Assembly: GCF_003286085.1 (NCBI RefSeq)
Contig: NW_020825312.1
Span: 4,898,001-4,962,000, forward strand
DNA from: Drosophila persimilis
Lineage: Eukaryota > Arthropoda > Insecta > Diptera > Drosophilidae
DNA: 64,000 bases
Direction: 5' to 3'
Numbering within the stretch: the first letter of the stretch is position 1; the number at the start of each line of letters is the position of its first letter. The translations under genes and the position numbers were made by a program. The notes beneath the pieces were generated by a model. It had not been told where the DNA came from and searched no databases. It saw only the letters and a program-made list of their open reading frames with translations. Positions 46,301-58,648 of the stretch are shown piece by piece.

Positions 46301-49300
46301 AGCCGCAACTTTCCGAGCAGTAGTTTTGATGGGGCAGAGGGGGGAGGGGTAACTAACTCCTTCCATCAGCGTGGTCCTATCCTATGCCCTCTCTCTACCC
46401 CTGGGCTAATTTCAGCGGCAGTTGCCAGCGATTAAGTTGAATTTGAACGGCGTGGGGAAGAAGTGGGAGGGTAGGGGCAGAGCACTTTGCTGATGCTGAT
46501 TGTGGGTATGGCAGGGGGGGGGGGGGGGAGATTCACTTGTAGAAGTTTAACGGATTTGTTGGCGCCTCTGCCAGATCAATACTTTGTGCAGTTCAAGATC
46601 TGACCTATAAATGTTCGCGTAGAATTGAGGATGTTCTTATCTCAGTGGCACTCTTCGGAAAGGCTTCCGGCACGGTACAGGGGAGGCCTCCTACAGTAGA
46701 TCCCCTAAAGAAAGATCCAATGAAAATGTTTCAGGTTGTGATCGCCATCTTTTTGAGTTTCCACTGTTGCTCGTTCGATTCGCTGCCAATTTCCATTTCC
46801 CAGCAGCTCCTCAATTCGGTTCAGTTTGCGTGTTTTTGTGTGCGTGTGTGTGTGTGTGTGTGCAAGGCTTCACAACTTTCCTCAGCGGCCGCCAAACTTA
46901 CGAAATTCTTGGCTACCAGCAGCACAAAAGCACACGCTCAAGCACCTCATCCGCAGCCGCAGCCACAGCCGCAGCTGGGCCTGCTCTTAAGCCCCCTCTA
47001 GCCATATTCCCCCCCAACGCTTGGCCCCTGCCCGTGCCCTCACCCAACACACACTGTCGCCGGCAGTTTTGCACATAAAAACGGCAACGGCAACAGCAAC
47101 GGCAACGACGAAAACGAAAATTTAACGACTGCGCAACGTGACGCATTATTTGTCTGGCTTGGTCTGTACGGCCGGCCTGGCCTGGCCTCCGTCTGCAGCA
47201 AAAGCTAGCTGCCGCCAGAAATTGCTTTTGCTCGCTGGAATACATATAGCCAGCCAGCCGCCGCCGCCGCCGCCTGGCCTGGCCTGGCCTGCCCTCCGCA
47301 ACCGCACTCTCTGCCACCTCACGGTCCCAGTCCCATTCCCATTCCCATTCCCGGTCTCAGTCTCTCCATCAACCCCTCTCCTCTCTACTCTCCACTCTCC
47401 ACTCTTCACTCCCTGCTGCTGCCATTTTAGTATTTCGCACTCTGTGCACGGTGACGGCGACGGCGAGGCAATGGAAACGGCAACGGCGGCGGCTGCAAAC
47501 ATTTTTGCATGACTGACTGAAAGCCGCCTGCGCCTGAGTCACTTACACAAGCACACACAAATGCACAGGCCAGACCAGACGCTGACGCTGGCCGCACCGT
47601 GGAGTGATGGTGCTGGAGTGTGAGGAGGGGGAGGGGGAGGTGGGGCGGGAGGGAGTGATGGTTGTAGATGTGGATGTAGATGGGGATGGGGTCGGGGATG
47701 GGGATGGGGAGGAGTAGAGTAACTGTTGGCTGGTCTTGGTCGTCGTCTCGGTCTCGGTCTCCGTCTGTCGCTGTCTCTGGTCTGGCGTGTTTATAATTTG
47801 ATTTTGCTGCTTCTCTCCTTCGTTTGCTCGCTTGCTTGCTCTCTGCCTGGCTTTTGCGATGGATGGCAATGGAGAGCAGAGCAGAGCAGAGCAGCATTTC
47901 CTGTCGCTGTCGGTGCCGCTGGTCGCGCTCTGCTCGATTTGGCTAGGCCTACGAAGGAATCTTAATGAAGTCATTGTGTTGTGTCCTCTGTCCTCACAGA
48001 ACGTACGAGTATGTTCAAATGTATCCCAGTGAATGGCTTCACCGGCACCCGATTATATTACACCGGTTGTATCCATGCAGTTCGCTTGGAAAAAACTCCC
48101 ATTAACTGCCCTCAAAGTATTCTAGGCAAAAGCTAGGCATTTGGACAAATGCCAAGCGGCTGGCTGAAAGAAAATAGCATGCAAATCTCATACATAACAC
48201 CTAAAGTCTTGTCGCCCAAACTACTCGGAACCTTCGAGAGTTGGGAACATCTCTAGGGCACCGCAAGTGTACGTCAATCCTCGTAAGCTGCACACTCTAT
48301 TAAGTAGTCCCAGCGACAGGAACTTACGGGCGGTCCTTCTTGATATGCCAGTCGCCTTCAACAATGTCGTCCCCGAAGTCTAGCCACTCATCGTTTGCCC
48401 TCCCCGGTCAACATACAGAAGGCTTTGAGGAGCACTATAGACGAAATCGGATCCGAAGTTTGTTCCAAAAGCTTCGAAGAAACAAACGCACTGTACCGTT
48501 GCAACTGCTGCACGTTGCAACTGTGTCTGGTATTTACCACGAATATTTCGTTGCTATGCCAGCTGCGAGTACATATGTGCATATTCGCAAAGTAATACCA
48601 TTTGTTCTTTATTTTAAAATGTGCTTTAGGTTAGCTCCGCTTCCGGCTAAACCATTCTGCCATTCTAAACAGGGCCGTAATCATCTTTTTTTATGGAAAG
48701 CATTACTGTTTGGGAACATTTCTGACTATGCTTTAGGTCAGGGATCCAGAAATATCTTGACAAATTTCTTGCCGACAAGGCGTTGGTAGTTGGTAGAGTG
48801 GAGGTGCACTGATGGTGGGTCTGAGTGGGCGCGTAGCTCTCAGATCGCATCCCAATAGCCATCCGAGAGAGCCAGTGCTAGAGGTGATGTGTGTGAGGGC
48901 GGAGAGAGTGAGAGCTCTCAGCGTAGCTGTTGTTGTTGCTCTTGCTGTTGCTTTGATGCTGTTGATGGTGGTAGTGCTCGTGTGTGTGTGTGTGTGTGTG
49001 GCCTATTGTAATAAACATGCATTTAGTATTCACCGTTAGCCGGGAGACAAGTGAAACCAAGAAACATAGAACAAAAAACCAAAAAAACCAAAAGACAAAA
49101 AGTGCATTGAAAGAGAGAGTGGAAGTGGGAGACATTCGACGGAGAACGCGCCAAGATGGCGCCAAAAAAATCAACAATTGTGCTTAATGTGGAGCAATTC
49201 ATCCACGATATCGAGGAGCGACCGGCCATATGGAATCGCAATTTCCACTGCAACAAGGCGTTCCTCGAGCAAATGTGGGACGAGCTGAGCGGAGCGCACA

Positions 49301-52300
49301 AGTTGCCGAGTAAGTAACGCTTCGAAGGAACAAAAAGCCGGGCGCACCCCAACACAAATCTCTATCTGTCGCTCTGCTCTCTATTTGCCAGAGATTGTGC
49401 TCAAGGCCAAGTGGAAGGGGCTGCGCGACAACTTCCGGGTGGAGTACAAGCGAATACCGCGTGCCGACAACGGCGATTTCCTGCTGGATCCCGCCACCTT
49501 CGAGTCCAAGTGGCTGCACTACTACGCCCTACTCTTCCTAAGTGAGTCATCGTCATGCCAACAGCCAATCCATTTCCATGTCCCTGTTCATGTTCATGTC
49601 CTCCACTCCACTCCCCAGCCGATCACATGCGCCATCGCCTGCCCAAGAACGAGCAGGATCAGTCCTTCTACTTCAACCAGCAGAGCGAGGACTGCGAGAA
49701 GACTGTGGTGGAGCCAGACCTGACGAACGGCCTCATACGACGACTGCAGGACAGCGACGAGGACTATGACGAGGATGAAATGGATGGCGAGGCGGACGGC
49801 GATGACAGTGAGGGCACCCTAGAGGATGCCATGCCCACGCCTCCGGCCGCCCATCAGACAAACCAAGTGAGCACCACGCCGCTGGCCACGGGAGTCCTGA
49901 GGGCGCAGGAGGAGGCCCACCAACAGGCCCTGCTCAAGGCAGGATTGCTGCGCGCCCAGCTGATGGAGCTGGAGAAGGAGGCGCAGGACCTGAGCAAGAA
50001 GCCGCACCCTGCCCCGTCCCAGGCGACGTTGGTGCAGACACTATTGGATCCACCGGCCGCCCACTGCTCCCCGCCGCCGATGGTGACCACAACCTCGGCC
50101 CAAGTGGCGCAGTGCGGATCAGCCGCAGTCCTGGCGCCGGCCACGACCACGTCCACGTCCGCCTCCTCGGTCTCCAGCAATATGGGGCCACTGGGCGCCA
50201 AGCGTTCGGTATCCCCGCCCCCGCTGTACAACAAGGCCCACCATCCGCTAGCCACACTCGCTGCCGGGCATCACACGGCCAAAGAGCGCAGCGATGACTT
50301 TGCGACTGCCACCGCCTCCGGCGGCGGGGGGGCGAGTGGCGAACACCTCAGCTTCACCCAGCACTCCTATGCCAATGGGCTGATACCCGCACTAAAGCTG
50401 AAGCGACCCCGGCTCTCCGAGGACAGCAACTTCAATGGCTCCTCGACGATGGATACACCCCTGGTGCCAGAGGACGACGACTACCACTACTTGCTCAGCC
50501 TGCATCCGTACATGAAGCAACTGACGGCGGCCCAGAAGCTGCGCATACGCACCAAGATACAAAAACTCATCTTCAAGGAGCTCTACAAGGAGGATCTCGA
50601 GGAGTCAAAGTAGTGGTTCTCCTCCTTAGCTTTTCCTCCTCCTCCTCCTGCACCTCCTTAAATTCCCATTATAAGAACGCCCGCCATAAGACTGTACATA
50701 CAAATCCCTCCCCTTCCCCGTAGTGTAGCGTAGCCGTAAGCACATAGTCCTAGACCGTATTTGTCCATATGCCATGCTACTTGATTGACTTCTAGTTGAG
50801 CGCCACTCTCCGGGGGATGCCGTCCTGGGGATGCGCCATTTACGCCTAAGCTCAAAAATACCTTGAAAATAAACCGTAAACATTACAAACCGTAAACATA
50901 CAAATGGCTCGAGATCTTTGGGAGGAACGGCATGGTCTACGGATCACGGATCACGGATCGATGAATGATGGCATTTGCTAATTCTCATTTCACAAACATT
51001 TTCAAATATCTTCCCCCAGGTGAGGTGTACGTTTTAGATGATGGCGCCGAGGTGGATCTCGACTTGGGCAACTATGAGCGCTTCCTGGACATCACACTGC
51101 ATCGGGACAACAACATAACCACAGGCAAGATCTACAAGCTGGTCATCGAGAAGGAGCGCACTGGGGAATACCTTGGAAAAACTGTTCAGGGTAAGTGGAT
51201 GAATGCCTGAGATGAGTAAAGCTGAAAAAACTGATCCCCCACTATCCTCCATCCCCTTCAGTTGTGCCCCACATCACGGATGCCATACAGGAGTGGGTGG
51301 AGCGCGTAGCACAGACGCCTGTGCAGGGCTCCTCCAAGCCGCAGGTTTGCATCATAGAGCTGGGCGGAACCATTGGGGACATCGAGGGCATGCCCTTCGT
51401 CGAGGCCTTCAGGCAGTTCCAGTTCCGCGTGAAGCGCGAGAACTTCTGTGTGGCCCATGTGTCGCTGGTGCCGCTGCCAAAGGCCACCGGAGAGCCCAAG
51501 ACGAAGCCCACACAGAGCTCGGTGCGGGAGCTGCGCGGCTGTGGCCTCAGTCCCGACCTGATTGTCTGCCGATCGGAGAAACCCATTGGACTGGAGGTCA
51601 AGGAGAAGATCAGCAACTTCTGCCACGTGGGGCCAGATCAGGTGATCTGCATCCATGATCTGAACTCCATATACCATGTCCCGCTGCTGATGGAGCAGAA
51701 TGGAGTCATCGAGTATCTCAACGAGCGGCTCCAGCTGAACATCGACATGAGCAAGCGCACCAAGTGAGTCGGAGTGGGCAGACCAAGGGAGTGGGATGCT
51801 CCACAGACAGGATTCGATATCAAATTAAACCTCTATCGTTTTGGTTTTAGGTGTCTGCAGCACTGGCGAGATTTGGCCCGACGCACGGAGACGGTGCGGC
51901 GTGAGGTGAGCATCGCCATCGTTGGCAAGTACACCAAGTTCGCGGACTCGTACGCCTCTGTGGTGAAGGCCCTGCAGCACGCTGCACTGGCGGCCAACCG
52001 CAAGCTGGTGCTAGTGTTCATCGAGTCTTGCCAGCTGGAGCAGGAGACGCTGGTGAGCGAGCCGTCGAAGTACCACAAGGAATGGCAGAGACTGTGCGAT
52101 AGCGACGGCATCCTGGTGCCTGGTGGCTTTGGATCGCGTGGCATGGAGGGCAAGATACGGGCTTGCAGGTGGGCGCGGGAGAACCAGAAGCCAATGCTGG
52201 GCATCTGCCTGGGCCTGCAGGCAGCCGTGATTGAGTTTGCGCGCAACAAGCTTGGCCTGAAGGACGCCAACACCACGGAGATCGATCCACAAACGGGCAA

Positions 52301-52946
52301 TGCCCTGGTCATCGACATGCCGGAGCATCACACCGGCCAGCTGGGCGGCACCATGCGCCTGGGCAAGCGGACGACAGTCTTTTCCGAGGGCTGCACCAGC
52401 ATCATCCGACAGCTGTATGGCAACCCAAAGTCCATTGAGGAGCGGCACCGGCATCGGTACGAGGTGAATCCCAAGTATGTGCCGCAGCTGGAGGAGCACG
52501 GGATGCGGTTTGTGGCCACCGACGTGGACAAAACACGCATGGAGATCATTGAGCTGCGCGACCATCCATATTTTGTGGCCACCCAATACCATCCAGAGTA
52601 CTTGTCGCGTCCCCTTAAGCCATCGCCACCCTTCCTGGGCCTGATCCTGGCCTCCGTGGACAGGCTTCAGCAGTATATCCAGCGCGGCTGCCGCCTGTCG
52701 CCCCGCCAGCTCTCAGACGCCTCTTCGGACGAGGAAGAGACTTACGTTGGAGCGACAAAATTGATGAAGTCCCTCCAATTAACTGGAACGACGACGCCGA
52801 CCAATGGAATTTCGCGAAATGCCTGCAGAAGCAGCAACAGTAGCACCATCAGCACCATGTCGTCAGACATTGAAGGCGCATGTGGGGGCGTTGGCGTTGG
52901 GCCGACCACCACCAATGGCCACGGAGAAGATATCGGAGAAGAGTAA
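40338..52946 (+). CDS. CTPsyn: CTP synthase
   Basis: Four coding exons: 40338-40503, 51020-51190, 51262-51763 and 51851-52946; 644 residues. Makes CTP from UTP with ATP and glutamine; in Drosophila it polymerises into cytoophidia. The first exon opens with the synthase P-loop ([16 protein letters not shown]) and [20 protein letters not shown]; then GGTIGDIE near 175-185 and the nucleotide-binding core. The class I glutaminase domain follows with PGGFGSRG, the nucleophile Cys at residue 399 (MLGICLGLQ) and the His-527/Glu-529 pair ([10 protein letters not shown]), the positions expected from human CTPS1 (399/526/528). The C-terminal ~70 residues are Ser/Thr/Gly-rich and disordered. Intron 1 is 10.5 kb and holds a dead mariner, low-complexity DNA and a whole MADF-BESS gene on the same strand. 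Start is the first ATG after the E-box; nothing looks broken. Confidence 0.96.
41713..42362 (+). mobile_element. Decayed mariner-like element in CTPsyn intron 1
   Basis: Begins ACGAGGGCTGTTCCAAAAGTTCCGTAG, a mariner-type terminus, and ends with a degenerate inverted match (GGCTACGGACTTAAAGAGTAGCC). In between, broken frames read like the mariner transposase N-terminal half: [16 protein letters not shown] ([12 protein letters not shown]), then [12 protein letters not shown] and [16 protein letters not shown] / EQLAGKKN, with stops and shifts between them. The catalytic D,D34D half is missing. About 650 bp against about 1.3 kb for a full element. A dead, internally deleted copy. Confidence 0.8.
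42960..47980. other. Low-complexity part of CTPsyn intron 1
   Basis: Long open frames here (up to 478 codons on +) translate to Cys/Leu/Val-rich or poly-Gln/Ala strings from (TTG/GCT)n at 45140-45215, (GT)n at 43350-43370 and 46840-46862, (CAG)n at 45315-45355, GGCAACGG and CCGCAGC repeats at 46950-47110, and a G15 run near 46513. They lack domain signatures, so I treat them as noncoding. GGCGCCATCTA at 44881 is another CTCF-like core. Confidence 0.6.
47981..49155. other. CTPsyn intron 1, between low-complexity DNA and the nested gene
   Basis: No supported gene. 48320-48790 has the compositional feel of an old transposon fragment (short, stop-broken frames) but I cannot match it to a family. 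From 48880 to 49155 (GA)n, (TG)n and A-rich runs lead into the nested MADF-BESS gene and would hold its promoter and 5' UTR. Confidence 0.4.
49156..50613 (+). CDS. MADF-BESS domain transcription-factor-like protein (432 aa)
   Basis: Exons 49156-49309, 49392-49541 and 49619-50613, all GT-AG with continuous frame. The first two exons encode a MADF domain (about residues 10-100): [19 protein letters not shown], the MWDELSG helix and [21 protein letters not shown], a Myb/SANT-like DNA-binding fold. The middle is acidic ([19 protein letters not shown]) and then Ala/Pro/Ser/Thr-rich. The C-terminus (about 386-425) is a BESS motif: [34 protein letters not shown], a short dimerisation or cofactor-binding helix pair. 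This two-domain layout is that of the Drosophila Adf1/Dip3/Stwl/hinge class of chromatin and transcription regulators. I do not assign a gene name. AATAAA at about 50866 closes it. It is wholly inside CTPsyn intron 1, on the same strand. Start: first ATG (MAPKKSTIV). Confidence 0.9.
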
Positions 52947-53625
52947 ACCATAAACCCTTAACAGCTTTTTAGCACCGCTTCTACATCGTATAGTCAGCCG
53001 TTTAGCCTCGCCTATCTTTTTAATGAAAAATCAAAAAGAATCCCATTAGTCACTAACCTCGTTTAATGCCAAGTTGAATGCTAAATATCTGAGGTCCTAG
53101 GGTGATTCCGATAAACGGAAGCTCTTGGCGCAGTTTTTCAAATTGAAAAGTTTATGTAAAACTTAACAATAATATAAATCTGATCTTCTGCATAAATGTA
53201 TGTCAACACAGTGATTATACGAAAGACATTTTGTGTGAAAATGTGTGGAAGATAATTCATGCACTTTTCTTGAAAGAAGCAAAGCTAATTTTCTTTTCTT
53301 TATCGTTTTGAAAATCTTCCTATACCGGGTATTGGAATTCGAATATTTTCTGACAACAAATTTTGATAGAAACGATTACCGCTATTTTTGTATTAGTGAT
53401 TTATTTACATTTTAAGAACTATTGTTTTTGATTATTTTCGGCGCAGAATTTCAAAGTAAATCGTTCCGCAAAAACTCTGTAAAATTACATTATGGTATCT
53501 TAATTATGGAGATAATTATATTAAAAAAGGTTGAAAGCTTGACCGTACAGCAATAATCCGTGCAGCCTGCCTTTCCGACCAGTCGGCGTCAAAAGGAAAG
53601 AGAAAGCATCAAACTTAAAAAAAAA
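52947..53625. other. CTPsyn 3' UTR and spacer
   Basis: A/T-rich, no coding sequence. It holds the CTPsyn 3' end and runs to the TIR-bearing element at 53626. Confidence 0.5.
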
Positions 53626-54670
53626 CGAGGGGGAACGTTGTGAGTTGCTGCAGAGACCGAAACTCTACATTTATACCCGATACTTAGTCAGTATGGCTCT
53701 CCTTCACCAGACGGCGCTAACATTGCACGACGCGACAAAGAGTGCGTGCGAGAGAGACGGAAAATCAGTCTAAGCGTGACGTCAGGCGCTGCATAGTCAC
53801 TGCAAATAGATTTGTTCCTTTTGGCTATAAAAATTATCCGATCTGATCCAGATTCAGCAACCGGATAGATATGGTCATTCTCTATCACTGTGCGTTTTTA
53901 GATTTTCCTCATTTGTGGACGCGAAATTTTGAGATATAAGTTTTATAGTGAGATCTAACAGGAGTGCGGATACCAAATTTGGTGGCTCTAGTCTTAATAG
54001 TTTTTGAGATTTGTATACGCCCCAGATTTTCGTTCTTTGCGGGGGCTGAAGGGGGTGTGGCGAAATTTAGACACAAAACGGTCAAGGTCCTATATCACTG
54101 GAGTGTGGGTACCAAATTAGGTTGCTCTAGCTCTTATAGTCTCTGAGATCCTTGAACTCATATTTTGAAATTGGCAAAACCGACCATGAAACCTGTGTGT
54201 TAGAAAGGGACAGAGCGAGAGAGAATGAAATTGTTTTCTTGATTCTGGCTATAATAATTATACGATCTGATTTTACACTCTAGAAGATATAGTCATCCTC
54301 TACGATTCTGCGTTTTCTGTTTTCTCGTATCTTTGAAATTGTGGATGCCACAGATTTCGCCTTTTGTAGAGGCGGAAGTGGGCGGGGCAAAGTTTTGAAA
54401 TATTCTTGAAACAGTGACATATCACAGAAGTCCGGATATAAAATTTCGTTGCTCTAGCTCTTATAGTCTTTGAGCACTAGGCGCTAATAGGGACGGACAG
54501 ACGGACGGACGGACAGACAGACAGGGCTCAATCGACTCGGCTATTGATGCTGATCAAGAATATATATGTATACTCTATGGGGTTGGAAACGATTCCTTCT
54601 GGACGTTACATACATCCACTTTTACCCCAAATCTAATATACCCCAATACTCATTTTGAGTATCGGGTATA
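53626..54670. mobile_element. TIR-bearing mini-me/DINE-like element, copy B (inverted relative to A)
   Basis: Reverse-orientation relative of 24039-24668. Left end CGAGGGGGAACGTTG (53626), TIR TATACCCGATACT at 53672-53684 and its partner at 54658-54670. The (GGAC/AGAC)n run at 54493-54525 precedes CAATCGACTCGGCTATTGATGCTGATCAAGAATATATATG. It is 415 bp longer than A because an internal block around ACCAAATT-GGT-GCTCTAG-CTTATAGT-T-TGAG occurs three times (about 53970, 54110 and 54440). Noncoding. Confidence 0.75.
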
Positions 54671-54894
54671 AAAAGAGGAGCCACGAACTCTAGTTATGTT
54701 CGAATGTTATTTCTTGCCCTCGGCTTATCCTCTTTCCACCTAATGACCTATTTTATCAATTTTTTGTTCCTCTACTTTTGTCTCTCTCACTCCCTATGTT
54801 ATCCCACCAACAACAGCCCAGCTGTGTTGCTATCTCGCTTCCCTCCGCCAGGGACATGAGAGAGAGGGAGAGCGAGTAAGCGCATGGAAGGCAT

Positions 54895-55262
54895 TCTGGT
54901 AGATATAGTCATCCTCTATAATCCTGCGTTTTCGGGTTTCTCATATCTTAAAAATTGTGAATGCCACAGATGTTCGTCCTTTGTAGGGGCGGAAGGGGGC
55001 GGGGCGAAATTTTGAAATACACGTGCAACAGTGTTATATTACAGCATACAAAATTTGGTTGCTCCAGCTCTTATAGTCTCTGAGAAGCAGGCGTCAATCA
55101 AGACAGACAGTCGCGCAGACATGGCTATATCGAGTCGGCTATTGATGCTGAGCAAGAATATGTATACTTTATGGGGTCGGAAACGCTTCCTTCTGGGTGT
55201 TACACACAACCACTTCCGCCGCAGAACTAATATGCCCCTATACTCTTCGAGTATCGGGTATA
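54895..55262. mobile_element. Partial copy C of the same element, tandem to B
   Basis: Same orientation as B. Starts within the ATAGTCATCCTCTA block and ends with CTTCGAGTATCGGGTATA. The GTCY run has decayed to AGACAGACAG (55103). It begins about 225 bp after B ends. Confidence 0.65.
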
Positions 55263-55650
55263 AATATCACATGGAATGAGCTTTTTCCTACCTTTTGGGA
55301 GGTTCACGGTTGCGGTTGTGACCATACTCGTACGAGCAGAGCACTAGTCCAACGCCTCGTGGACATAATAAATGCTAACCCATGCCCATGCCGGCTGCTG
55401 CTGTCTGTACTCGATGCGGCGGAGGCCCGTGCTCAACAAAAATAGCCAGGGCAGGGCGTACATTTGTAGATTTGGGCCCACTTGCGGTGGAGATGGCTGC
55501 TGGCCAATTGAGTTCGGGCAGAGCGTACAGCAACCCAAGAACAATGCTCATTCTTCATTGTCGTTCAATTGAGTTACGTACGCAAGCAGGCAGGCAAATT
55601 TAGAACCCAGAACAGAACAGAACTGAGCAAAACTGATCTGAAAATTAGCC

Positions 55651-58316
55651 ATGCAGCAGACAGGCGTGCAAAAGAAAAAGCCAAGGCATCGCAATCGTCC
55701 GAGGAACAAGTGCAATCAGGTGCAGTCTGACCAGACGGACAGTGCAGGGGCAGAAGAAAAACCCCCTTCAGTGGTCACAACCCAGGAGGCGGAAGCGGGG
55801 CCAGGGCCAGACAACGATCCCATCAAGCTGATACAGCAGCTATTGCGTAGGAAGCTGCTGGCCAAGAGCGCGGTTCCTACTTCCAAGAAACACGAGCCTA
55901 CTGGCGCCCCACCTGAACCAGCGACAGCGAAGCCATCAAAGCAAGCCAAAGAGGATGAGAGGAAGCCGAGGACTCCAGCAGTTCCCACTTCGAGTGCCCC
56001 AGAGCCAGTAGTGCCGAAAGTAGCAGGAACTCCTGCCAAGCAATCGAAGGATGTCAGGGGCTACGAAGTGAACGAGCTGCTGAAGTGCTTGGGCAGCAGA
56101 TTGCAGATGGGTTAGAGACTGTTCCCTTAAATTAGAGTTCGTGTATAACGTTGCATTTGCATCCTATTTAGGCGGTGGGGAATCGCCTACAGCGGCGATG
56201 TTCAGCAATCTGAGCAAGCTGTTCAGCCAGGCGCCTCCCAGCGATGTTGAGTCCTCCGACGATGAGGCCGAGTACATTGAATACATATATAAGCCGCGGA
56301 AATATTTTATGGCCTCACTGTGCAACGTGAGTGACAGTTGCACCACACAATCAGAAACGCATCCACTTTACCCCCGAATTCACTGACTTGCAGCTCTGTA
56401 AAGCGGATCTCTGCGGCCGGAGTTCGCTGCCTTGTGCCCGCTGCGGATTGAGCTACTACTGCAGTCCCAGCCATATGAGGGAGGATCAGGACCATCGCCA
56501 GCTGTGCTATGCCCTGCGCCAGGCAGTGGACCTCAGCGGTGAGCGGTGCCGGCCGCCGGCCGTCGGCCGTCGGCGGCCACGAACCATAAATCAAGCTAAT
56601 TGCCAATTATCCGCCTGTTGCTCGAATCTATGTAGGTCACGAGATGTTCTACAAGTGCGGTGCGTTCAGTGCCGAGCAATTTCGTTCGTATCGGATTGTG
56701 TGCATACGGCAGGTAGAGAAGGAAATGAATCGTCCGCTCTCGCCCACGGAGCAAGAGGTGCTACTCTTTCCCCTCATCTGCGGGGACCAAAAGTGCCGCG
56801 AGCATCGCTTTAAGCGTCTTCAACTCTGTGGCGGCTGTGGGGAGTTCGCCTCCTGCAGGGACAAGCCAGACCATCGGAGTCCTGAGCATGCCAAGTGGTG
56901 CGGGGCCTACAGACTGTTTAAGGCCTTTGTCATGTTCCAGGCCAAATTTGGACGGCTGGAGCCGTCGCTACCCAACAGGGTTCTCCGGGAGCTGCCCATG
57001 GCCTGCTGCAATTCGAGGCAAATGATGAAAAAACTTAGTTTTAGTGAGTATCCTTCAAGAATGAAAAGCGCCTGGACCGCCATGAACACCTCCCACTTCC
57101 ACTAACAGATGTCGTTGATGAGTGTGAGTATGCTGCCCTTACCCAGGTCTCCACCGGACCCCTGACGGCCTGGTTTGCCCTGAAGCTCTGCGAGCGCTTG
57201 AGAAACAGCGAGCTGACGCTTCATCTAATAGGAGCTGAGATCGAATTCGAGGTCGATGTGCTGCAGAAATGGGAGCTCTTCCTTCTGCACATAATGCCAG
57301 CTCTGAAATGCCTGAATGTGGTCTTCGTAGGACCAGAACTGAATCCCAATAACATCTCCTTTGAGCAACTGAAGAAGATCAAGTGAGCGAATGCGAGGTC
57401 TTCGAATATTTCGAGTACTTGGATCCAACTGATAATTGCATTTTATTTAAGATGCTGTCGCTTGTGTCGTAAGGCTCAGAGGACAGTGAACTATCACTTT
57501 GAAAATAATCTCTATCACGACTACTGCCGAGAGCCGCAGTTTCTCCAACCAGATTTGGGTATAACAGTGTGGCAGAACTCGCATTTAGACCAACTTCTTT
57601 TAATCAGTTTCGTTTCTAATCAACAGTGTGCTTTTACAATTCGGGACTGTATCGGTCGACGGGATATGCCTTGGAGGACACCTGGCCTGACACCATACAG
57701 GCCTCTCTTAATCTTAAATGCCCCATTGTGGTCACCTCTTATACCAAATACGAAGCTCCGTTGGACATGGCACAGTTCGTCGGTCAATCGAATCGTCATT
57801 TGAATATTGTGTTGCCTCCGACCACAAATCCTTTCTCATCTGAGAAGCCAGAGCGTAATTTCATATCGGACAACGAAGCTCCCTTTATGTTTAAGAACTT
57901 TTATTGTTTTGTTGTCGAGTAAGTTTGAATTTGAATTTAAATGCAATTTCCGTTGAACGACGAAATGTGGCGCCCCTACCGGCGAGTGGATTTGTTAATG
58001 ACTTTATTCCGTTTACCCACACTTCCTCTCGTTCAGTGCAGTAAAGTACAACATTAAGTTTGAAATAAAAAGGGCGCTTACGCTGAGTATAATACTTCAC
58101 TATATAAAATAATTTTTGACAACTACAAAATTGTTCAAAATCTAGTCTTAAACAACTTTTGTGCTATTTTACTATTTAATTTAAAGCGTTTTTCCAATAG
58201 CACTATAAATATTCATTACACGAAAGCGAGGTGGAATACGAAAAGCTGGAGGATATCGCTTTCATTGGTTTTGCTCAGCGTTGGATGATCTTGGAGGAGT
58301 ACACTTCCTCACAGTA
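55651..58316 (+). CDS. MYND zinc-finger protein, Mss51/Zmynd-like layout; last exon out of frame
   Basis: Exons 55651-56110, 56172-56326, 56394-56538, 56636-57043, 57109-57382, 57452-57558 and 57627-57918 join in frame (613 codons). The Lys/Pro-rich N-terminus is disordered. The MYND finger is at about 203-240 (CNLCKADLCGRSSLPCARCGLSYYC...H..C), with His in place of the usual seventh-ligand Cys (YC-SPS-H), a variant also seen in EGLN1. The C-terminal half (LTAWFALKLCERLRNSELTLHLIGAE, LNVVFVGPEL, then CFYNSGLYRSTGYALEDTWPDTI) resembles the C-terminal domain of Mss51/ZMYND17-type proteins. A further coding-like stretch at 58201-58313 (HYKYSLHESEVEYEKLEDIAFIGFAQRW) fits as the last exon but is in phase 0, whereas the only good donor (57919) leaves phase 2. 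So either the end of the gene is frame-disrupted or I missed a splice site. Cellular role unknown. Confidence 0.75.
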
Positions 58317-58648
58317 GTCAAATATTCGCATGTATGTATTTTGCGATTCAGAAGGGCTGTCAGCTATTAATTGCACATTCTTGACCGTTCATTTAAATTA
58401 TTAAAATGTGTGCGAATAAGTCACGAAATCTTTCTCAAATCGTACTTCCGCGCATGGCTTATTCCACTAAATTGTATTCACTTGTGACTCATTCACTTTC
58501 AAATAATTTGACGTGCAGTTCTAGGTATTATCCGGTCGGTAGTCTAAAACTTTTTTTTGTTAAACCTATTTCGCTAAAACCTTTACGCAAAATGCAATAA
58601 AAGCAATTATATAAAGTAAGCCAGTCAAGTTGAGAATAGTTTAATTAA

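Noticed and set aside
48340..48789. 149-codon plus-strand frame
   Set aside because: No recognisable domain; looks like decayed repeat DNA, but too weak to name an element.
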